From NCBI GenBank assembly GCA_905221605.1, contig CAJNDS010001369.1:350001-414000 (forward strand): a DNA stretch of 64,000 nucleotides, read 5' to 3'. This document shows, piece by piece, positions 56,640 to 64,000 of this stretch. Position 1 is the stretch's first letter. Each line of letters opens with the position of its first letter. The notes under the pieces were generated by a model. The model made no database searches and was not told the DNA's origin. It was given only the letters and a program-made list of their open reading frames with translations. This stretch comes from Symbiodinium natans (lineage: Eukaryota; Sar; Dinophyceae; Suessiales; Symbiodiniaceae). Made by a program: the position numbers and the translations under genes.

Positions 56640-58200
56640 TAGCACGAGCAGTAGGAGTAGTAGGCGTAGTGGAAATGGCCCAGCAGGCATGGGGTAAATG
56701 GCACGAGGAGGCGGAGGAGGAAAAACAAGCGGGTCTTTTTCAGGCGCGTTGGCTTTTTTTGCGAGCCGGACACCGCCTATGCAGTCCCACACATCTTCCT
56801 CAGTCCTGCTAGCGCAGAATATGAAAAAAAAACAAACGGTTTCAAGCAAAAACAATGCTCTCATGTCCATTTCCTAATGATGGGAGTATCCTTGCGGTGG
56901 CAATGGGGGATGTTGGCCCAAACAAACCCAAAGCAGTGCACGCCCAGGCCGAAAATCACCCCCTGACACCCGACGGTTTTGCATGCTTTGGTGTGTGCAG
57001 CGCGTAGTCCGAGTAGTATGGGGGGGGGGCTTAACATGTAAAACCCTCGCCAGTGTGAGAGTCGAAACCACAAAATCCCTATGCAAAACAAAACCCTGAA
57101 CTCCAGAACCCGAAGCCCCCAAACCCCGCCTAAACCCCAAAACCCTATGGCTGCACAGCTCTAAACCCTAGTTCCTCGATTAGCCCGCGAGGGTTGGCCA
57201 GGCGGGTGGCAAGAAACACCAACTCATACCCACACCAGGGGACATAAGTGTGTGTAAGCCCTGGTTCTAAGCATTTCTAAGCCAAGGTTTCTAGAGCATG
57301 CGATTTGATGATATCAGGGGGCCAGGAACCAATATAGAGTTCTGGCCAACAAAGACCACGTGATGAATTGGGACGAAAACGTACCTGCAGAACATGTTTC
57401 CAAAGTCGGGCACTTCTGTATTTCCACAAATAAGCGTTGCGCGGTTGCCGCAATCTGTACCTTTCAGGTTTCTTACTTAGGTGTGAATGCGGAAAGTTCT
57501 TCATCCTCAATAAGATCTTCACCAAGTCTGGAACACATTGGGTTTTCCCATCTTCCGCGCGTGCGCGCGAGGGTGTGTGTGTGTGTGCGCGTGTGTAATT
57601 ATTTGGCTGACAAGTTTTGGTATTTTGACAGCTATGTAGGTTCCGCTTTCTCCTTTGCAAGACAACGGCTTTGCCCGCGCTGAGGTTCCATGCAGTGCTT
57701 CCTGTAACCGGGACGAAGCCCCGTTTCGCCCTCTCCACATGGTTCATGGGCTGCTGACCATCGACGCGGAAACAAGGATGCACGCCCAAAACCCTTTGAA
57801 AGGTCCGAGTCTGCCTTTGGGGTTGCAGGTCTTGGGACTTAAAGTTTCAATTGCGCGTCTCGAGTCAAACCCTGAACTTAAACATTTTCGAGCTCCAGGG
57901 GTCTCCATGTGGACTCCTGCTTGTACCGCTCGTGAAGACGGTAACGTGTCGCTGAAACACTGTCTGACTGTCTGTTGACAGCGTGCTGTTATCTTGCACT
58001 GCCCCGTGCCCAGGGAAGACTTATGCAACTTGCAAATGATCCCCGTTTTCAGAGCCGCAATACAAGGCTCAAAGCATGCCTTCAGCGTTGGTCAGCATTC
58101 CAAAGCCTTCATTCTCAAGTGAATCGGAGATTGTGCTGAACAGTAAAGCATAGCTAGGATAGTCACAGACAAGAAGAGGAACCCGCATTGGGCCCAAGCC
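56640..58200. other. Region without recognisable genes
   Basis: Includes a telomere-like C/A-rich patch (57085-57172) and a short (TG)n at about 57573-57595. No gene can be supported. Confidence 0.4.
57085..57172 (+). repeat. Degenerate telomere-like (CCCTAAA-type) patch
   Basis: Blocks AAAACCCTGAA, CCAAACCCCGCCTAAACCCC, AAAACCCTATG and CTAAACCCTAG occur within 90 bases. They resemble the plant/alga telomere unit CCCTAAA but are not a clean array. Confidence 0.35.
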
Positions 58201-58204
58201 TTGC

Positions 58205-58650
58205 GCGGCGCAGCCGTTTATGGCAGCCCATCTCTTAAGTCTGCTCACGTGCCGTGTTGTGAGGGCGAGCGCGGGCGAGCCACACCCGCACAAATCTACC
58301 CCCAGGACATTCCAAAGATTGGCCGTGACCTGTCCTTGCATGTCTCTATCCTCAAGTACGAGGTGGCCACGCTCTCACAGATCAACCGACAGTGGGGTTG
58401 TGAGTAGAGACACCTCACTTTAACTCGGAGTGAGGTCGAAACTGGCCAAGATGCGCAAGGTTTAGCCAAGGGTCTCGAAGTGCTGAAGGCCCAGTTCTTG
58501 AATCGTTTGGCAGAGGTGTCCTGTCTTAGTGTCTTAGTGTCCTTATCCGAACTTCCGGCATGACAGGCACGGGTGGCTTTGGCCAAGACCGGGCAGCATG
58601 TGGAATACATTTTACAGGACGGGGTGTTGAGGAGTTGAGGAGGTCTTGTC
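58205..58650 (+). CDS. Probable helical exons of an unidentified gene
   Basis: Three patches look coding. The first runs from about 58205 to the stop near 58405 (IPKIGRDLSLHVSILKYEVA then TLSQINRQWG). The second is about 58422-58520 (SEVETGQDAQGLAKGLEVLK then AQFLNRLAEV). The third starts after the acceptor TGACAG near 58560 (ARVALAKTGQHVEYILQDGV). All are amphipathic helices with coiled-coil character. The frames differ and stops separate them, as for exons. The long minus-strand frame over the same bases (59123-58296) is taken to be a shadow. The family is not recognised. Confidence 0.4.
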
Positions 58651-59758
58651 TGTTGGTGAGGGGCAGCCTCCCTCTCCTGAACTATGGGCTTGAGACTGAA
58701 TGCTTGCAACCAATGGAACAAGTTACATACAGCTCGAGGCCATGCTAGCAGCCTGGCGAGACTTGACACCAATAGATCGAGTTTATGCGTCTTCTCCGTA
58801 AAGCAGGTTCGCATGGATGACTCTGCACCTTGGACGCTGCTGGGTCCTTGGCGGCTGCATGCCTTGGCTTTGCTTGGGTAAACGTGCCCGGTCTGGCTTT
58901 GGCTTAGCTTTGATGGGGGGGGGGGGGCTGTGCCCTTCATTGCAATGGTTTCAGGCTGAGTTTTTTGCCTTGCCGAGCTATTCAATTCAGAGGCTTGAAG
59001 CGAAGGGGGCAATGTCTCGAAGCAGCCCAAGTCTGACAAAGACGGCAGAAGTCTGCATGACGAACAGAACACGTGGAAACCAACAACCGGTGTGTTACGA
59101 GTATCGCGCTTGCGCAGTCCCAACGATGTTGTGGCTTTAGCTCCAGTTCCACAGGCAAATCTATACCTCTTGCCGTACTACTATTGCGCTTGTTATTGTT
59201 CTTGCTACTATTACTTCATGCCGATATCTACGGTGACTACGATTACCATTCTGATTATTATGAAGTGCTACGATTACTATGACTACAATCATTACCGACT
59301 AGGGGCCAAGGCCATTCCCCAGTTCTGCAGCCCCCTCCAGCCTAGGCGGCGGCGCTTCAATGATGCGGCGGTAATGCACGAGGGCCTGAAGAGGCCTGAG
59401 GAATGCTAGGTGGCGAGCGGGTGGAAATTCGGCAGAAAGGAATATCTTGAATTTTGGAGACCGGCCAGCACAGACCTTCAGAGAGGCGGGTGCCTTCTCT
59501 ACCAGATCTCCCTTCAAAGTCTGTGGCTGACTGAGTGCAACAAGATGCTTCAGCATTGGTTGTCAAAGCGTTTGTTGGCCCAGCAATGCTGAGATGGGCT
59601 GAGGTTGTGCGACAATTCAGCCATCAACTCAACCAGCCCAAGTTTTTTGATAGATTCTTCAGTCATCCATTGCAGGGAGTTCGAAAGTAATTACACACTT
59701 GCTTTTGTCATCAGTGATCTGGCTGAGCTTTGGCTTGAAGCGGTTTGGCTTGTCTGGA

Positions 59759-59766
59759 GCTTGCAG
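59759..59766 (+). promoter_or_regulatory. Putative trans-splicing acceptor for eL34
   Basis: GCTTGCAG follows a T-rich stretch (GGTTTGGCTTGTCTGG) and ends 12 bases before the eL34 ATG. Dinoflagellate nuclear mRNAs are known to receive a 22-base leader at such sites. The position is right, but use is inferred. Confidence 0.4.
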
Positions 59767-59778
59767 CGAGAAAGCGCA

Positions 59779-60414
59779 ATGGCCTTCCGCCTGACCTACC
59801 GTCGCCAGTGTCGCTACAACACCAAGTCGAACAAGCAGCGGGTCGTGAAGACACCCGGTGGCCGAGCGGTGTACCAAGCTATCAAAAAGAAGGCCAAGGG
59901 CCCACACTGCGGCGACTGTGGCAAGGCTGTTAGGGGTTGGGATCGAGGGAGTGTGCAGAATGATGCAGAATGATGCAGATGCTATGGGACCTAGAGATGA
60001 CAGAGATTGGGAAATATGGGGATCATACTACTAGATATGCATGCCGATGCACAGGCCTCCTCCCAAGCACACCCGGCAGGCGCTGATTGGCCTTCCGCGC
60101 TTGCGTCCGATTGAATACTCCCGGCTGAAGAAGCGCGAGAAGCGTGTCAATCGTGCCTATGGTGGATCCCGATGTGCCCACTGCGTTCGCGAACGGATTG
60201 TGCGAGCCTTCCTGATCGAGGCGCGGTGTTGACACGAGAGCGGAGGCGGCAGTACCCGCAGTGCAGCTTAGGCATGTCCAGGCATCCGCTTGAATCGAAG
60301 AAGTAGACCCCATGCAGTGCCATGCAGGAGCAGAAGTGCGTCAAGCAGGTGCTTGCCGAGAAGCTTTCGCAGGCCAAGGAAAAGGAGGGTGGCAAGAAGA
60401 AGAGCAAGAAGTAG
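59779..60414 (+). CDS. RPL34: Ribosomal protein eL34, complete, three exons with GC-AG introns
   Basis: Exon 1 is 59779-59925 ([20 protein letters not shown] ... CGDCGK), intron 1 is 59926-60079, exon 2 is 60080-60220 ([20 protein letters not shown] ... [20 protein letters not shown] ... FLIE), intron 2 is 60221-60327 and exon 3 is 60328-60414 ([19 protein letters not shown], Lys-rich tail, TAG). All junctions are phase 0. Both donors are GC and both acceptors are AG|G. The joined protein has 124 residues, the usual length, and carries the eL34 hallmarks RLTYRRR-like start, CxxC, RAYGGSxCxxCV and RAFLIEEQK. Both zinc-type Cys pairs are intact. It belongs to the large 60S subunit. A pyrimidine-rich stretch and TTGCAG 12 bases before the ATG could be the spliced-leader acceptor. 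Confidence 0.95.
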
Positions 60415-60419
60415 AGATA

Positions 60420-61768
60420 AGTAGAGGGCCTCATCTCGGCTTGACGGTGGACGGCGCTGCTGCATGCTCGGAGCCATGCAAAAAGAGAGCTGTTGTTTAA
60501 CATCTGACTTTAAGAGCTCGGCACTTTGTGCGGCATGTTGGATGTCAGTTTTCGTGCTGCTTGCACTTGCTTTGGCGTTTGTTGTGTAAGGTCCTGAATA
60601 CTTGGAGTCCCGGAAGAATGCGCTTGCTGCTTACTTGCAGCTTGTCAGCATCTAAACTCCAACCGCCGGCTCGACAGCTTGTCGTTCAGACGCCCTATGC
60701 AGATGCATGGCGGCTCATTGGGCCATCTTTGCTTTTGAGTCGCATCTTTGTCGACGGTCTGCAAAGCTAAGGCAAGGGTCGCCACCTCGGTGCACGGACA
60801 GTTGGATTAATCAAGCGGATGATGTCACGTAAACTTCTGGATCTGCGCGCATAGCCTGTGGCTGAGGCTGGCCCATCGTAGAGATGTTCTGAATTGTATC
60901 GAGGCACAAGACTTCTTCGGAATGCCCGCCCGACGTGTTTGCAAGAAGCCGTGACTGTAAGAGAGTGTGCTGGGTGAATCTCAGTGAAAGCAGGGTGACC
61001 TTTGCCAGGTCTGAACGGGATCCTACACTTCGCCAGCAGGGCGCTCAACGCGGAGTCAGTGGAATCGTGGTCAGGTGTTGCAGAGCACGAGGCCTAGCAA
61101 GCGTGAGCCGAAACTCGTGTCCGAGGCCTTCCAATTTCTGGTGTTGACATGGGTTGGAGTTGAATTCACGGGATGTGTGATGGTGGATGTGGATCAGGAA
61201 GTGGCGCGAGTCGAAATTTATTGGCATGCTCCGCATGATAGGTGCAAGAGTCTGCCTATGCCATCACGAGTTTCGCGGCGCCGGCAGTTGTTTTTTTGCA
61301 GTATCACCCTTCAGCCACAAAATGACAGTGCCGTAGCTGTCATATATAGGAGCTTTGGCCTCAATCAAGTGAGCCAGGTTCATGATGCGAGTCGCGGCGC
61401 GGACCTCACACGCACGTTCCCGTGTGTTTCTACTCCTGTTTGAGACATCTTGGTTGTCTGCACTTCTTGGACATAGCACCGGCAAGAAGGCCTCCTGCTT
61501 CTTGGGGCGCGCTCCTTGGAGCTTTCTGTCTACATGTTCTCAGAATCCCTCCGCAAGCGCGTGCTAAACATGAACAGGCTGCGGACTGCAACTGGATATC
61601 GCGCATGGACACAAAGCCCCTTGCATGCTTGAGCAGCTTCGCCTTCCGCCTGTTGATGTCAGCCGCCTTGACAACATGACCAGGCTCACAAATATTAAGT
61701 TGCCATGGGAGCCCGCGGCCGGAAACTGAGAGACCACGGTCCCGCTGCCTACAGATCGTGGTGACCGT

Positions 61769-61770
<2 letters not shown>
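60420..61770. other. Region downstream of eL34 with no recognisable gene
   Basis: Frames on both strands are short and lack domains. No poly(A) signal of the animal type is evident, which is normal for dinoflagellates. Confidence 0.4.
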
Positions 61771-61844
<74 letters not shown>

Positions 61845-61853
61845 TGTGTGTGC
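61771..61853. repeat. (TG)n microsatellite, about 80 bases
   Basis: An almost pure TG run with one TTTG interruption near its end. Confidence 0.97.
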
Positions 61854-62399
61854 TGCCAGGCACCAGACTTGCCCAGCTCGCAGATGAGCCTGTGGAAGGA
61901 GTGCGTTGCTCGGCAAATGATGCCTTTGGCGCGCAATTGAATGAGCCTTTCTTTTTAGAGGTCACCACCCAACTCGCATAGCTACCAACTCCTGCCTCTT
62001 GGCTACATGGCCTCACTGTCGTGATGAGTCACAGCATCAATGAGCATTGTTTCAGGTTTGCTTGCCGGTACGCGGCGTCCATCACCTGTGTGGCGCAGCC
62101 CCAAGAGATACCAAGAGGGTACACTTCGGACATTGGCTGGAGGAATGTGCATCCTTTTTGCTCCGCATGCTCCACATGCAGGCCTTGGTAACAGGCGGCG
62201 AGGAGGGAGGCTGTTGCGTTTGCGGCCTCAGTGTTCGGGGCCCAGACATGTCAGTAAGTGGAGAAAGAGAAAACGGAGAGAGAGCTCTTTGATGTGCAAG
62301 CGCTGCGACGTGTGTCGTGCCTTCCTTGTAAGGTTTATAGAATGTTGTCCTACATTCTCGTCCAACATTCCCAGTCATTCAAGAAATAGTAGCATGACT

Positions 62400-64000
62400 T
62401 TAGAATGATCGGATAGTGTGGCTTGAAGTCACCACGATTTCCTGACCGTTCCCGGCCGACTCCCCAAGCCCGGGTGCAAAAAAAGAATGATTGTGGACCT
62501 CCACTTGTGTTGACCAAATTATCCGAACCATTTGCATTTCACTTGGGGTGCGATTTCCCATATTCCGGGCTTGTTTAAGTACTAGCTAGTTAGAGTTGAC
62601 TTTTGCCATTTTGAACTTGGTGAGCTGGGGAATCAATGTCTAATTAGCCAGGGTGTAATCCTGAAAGGTCGTTCTATGGTTATAGTTTTTCTACTTGTTC
62701 AAGGAATACAGCTAGCCCTAATTGCAAACGGCTTCAGCATGAACAGTGGGGGACCTCCAGTTCTACTAATCGAGTTATCTGAATGATTGAAATGTTTATT
62801 TAATCTGGGGTGGGGCTTCCAAAGTAGCTACTCAACAATTAAAAGTGACCTCCATTTATACTTACCAACCCAACTCAGATGTTTTCATTGCCAACTTAGG
62901 AGACTCATGTCTAACTAGTAAGAGTATCGTTGTAGTCCCAGAAGGTCTGTTCCATGTACAAAAGCGATCGCCTGTAAAGTTGCCGGCGCTATTGTAGCTC
63001 AATGAATATAGCCAGGCCATTTTACAAGATAAAACCGAGCCGCCTGGCCCCACGTACAATAGTGTTCTTATTAGCGCAGCAATTATCCCAGTAGCTGTTC
63101 TTTCTTCATTCTCTTCCAACATTCCGTGCAATCAAAGCTTAACTTGGTGTGGTGGGCTCATATGATTAACTGTCTTTCCCTGTAAGTCATAACCCGCATG
63201 CGCCATGCAACATGCATGGGTTTTGCACAGGCGTATCGGATCCTCTGGTACTATGAACTGATGTCAACAACAAATGGCCTCTAATTTGCAATAGCATTAT
63301 AGCATCTTTAAAGTGAACTGCAGAACGCATAAAGAACAACTAAGACACAAAATGATTTAGCAAATTTCGTTAACATAAGCGGAGGTCAGTTATCACTGTT
63401 AAACTAAAACTACTAGTACCTTGAGCAGACAACTTAATCATAGATATGCAATTTACAAAGCTCTGATTCATTCTGTTTGAATATTGCCGGCCTGTGAGGT
63501 AGTGTGCAAGAACGACAGTTAGTTGGCATCCAATTTTACAAATCCGACCAAGTCACATAATTACAGTCAACACTTGGCTACCTTGTAATATCAACTTAGT
63601 AAGAAACATAACCCTAAAATAGTCATGTAATGAAGAAAGCATTCCGAACATGGCTTCCATTGGTTACAATCCTATAATCCATACTCGTATTTTGGTTTCT
63701 CCCGAGAGTGAATCAAGTTAATCGTGAAGACGTACAACTGCCGTTTATATACATGCATACACATGTATTTGTTCATATGTTTTCTTCTTTTCTCGAACAT
63801 ACTACTGGATAATGACCACAGAATGCACCCGTTTCGTGCACATGGATTTAACTTTCCCGTAGGGCTCGTCTCGCTGAGGACGGCGCAGTTGGCTTCCAGA
63901 AGATGAGCGCTCCGAGCGGTGCACCGCCCCCGGAGGGCGTCCAGATGCAGCAACAGGGCACTATATATATGTCATATATATATATATGCTAGACACACGT
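62400..64000. other. AT-rich terminal region without genes
   Basis: Composition becomes AT-richer from about 62400. It holds the diverged tandem repeat at 62493-63018 and ends with a (TA)n run at about 63962-63988. No convincing coding frame is present. Confidence 0.5.
62493..63018 (+). repeat. Two diverged tandem copies of a ~255-300-bp unit
   Basis: Unit 1 starts at about 62493 (GTGGACCTCCA...TTATCCGAA) and unit 2 at about 62748 (GGGGACCTCCA...TTATCTGAA). Further matching landmarks in the same order are CTTGGGGTG / CTGGGGTG, ATGTCTAATTAG / ATGTCTAACTAG, GAAAGGTCGTTC / GAAGGTCTGTTC and GAATACAGCTAGCC / GAATATAGCCAGGCC. Confidence 0.7.

Noticed and set aside
56393-56870. Poly-Asp, poly-Val and poly-Arg proteins
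   Set aside because: Produced by the (GTC)n repeat.
58296-59123. Minus-strand frame of 275 codons
   Set aside because: Looks like the shadow of the plus-strand helical exons at 58.2-58.65 kb; no domain.
1-64000. tRNA, rRNA, snRNA or SL RNA genes and CRISPR arrays
   Set aside because: I looked for T-loop GGTTCGANTCC strings, rRNA-like blocks, leader plus donor sequence and regularly spaced repeats. Only isolated partial strings were seen (for example GGTTCGAAGCC near 17101) without supporting structure.

Overview
The window looks like nuclear DNA of a dinoflagellate, most likely a Symbiodiniaceae-type alga (the genus is inference). Four things point there. First, the minus strand at 44137-44116 carries the dinoflagellate spliced-leader (SL) sequence, followed by truncated SL relics. 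Second, introns in recognisable genes use GC or GA donors with an AG|G acceptor. Third, coding sequence is broken into short exons in GC-rich, repeat-rich DNA. Fourth, there is a cluster of non-LTR retrotransposons whose reverse transcriptase (RT) has an R2-like C-terminus.

Layout. 0-6 kb: scattered plus-strand exons of Q/A-rich coiled-coil protein, an 11-bp minisatellite and a cluster of short hairpins (4.4-4.7 kb). 6.27-9.39 kb: an AT-rich island unlike its surroundings. It holds broken reading frames that resemble repetitive viral or phage structural proteins, and an imperfect direct repeat lies just outside each edge. 9.9-11.2 kb: more coiled-coil exons. 11.8-13.1 kb: two intronless unknown genes, one a four-helix membrane protein. 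13.3-17 kb: a poly(G) tract, a ~100-bp tandem repeat and several 10-11-bp minisatellites. 18.2-22.7 kb: an EF-hand split by a 64-bp GA-AG intron, then probable exons of a polytopic membrane protein. 22.7-28.9 kb: little recognisable.

28.9-45 kb is a retrotransposon graveyard. Three substantial copies (33.1-34.65 kb plus, 34.96-37.17 kb plus, 44.14-38.04 kb minus) and several fragments belong to one family with RT, a CCHC knuckle and a restriction-like endonuclease. The minus-strand copy appears full length. It runs from a tandem SL at its 5' end, through a RING-H2 finger, RT and endonuclease, to a 14-base poly(A) tail, broken only by about three frameshifts and one stop. It looks like a processed, trans-spliced mRNA that returned to the genome after several rounds. 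That is the most exciting object here.

45-64 kb: a MYND zinc finger with a GA-AG intron, an endonuclease/exonuclease/phosphatase-fold gene with a Cys-rich N-terminal part, a single-pass membrane protein, large microsatellites (CG/TG, GTC, TG), coiled-coil exons and a complete three-exon gene for ribosomal protein eL34 (59779-60414). The last 1.6 kb is AT-rich, with a diverged tandem repeat.

No operon or polycistron is evident. Most identifiable genes and exons lie on the plus strand; the full-length retroelement is on the minus strand. Exon calls without a named domain rest on reading-frame character and flanking AG|G acceptors, and are tentative.
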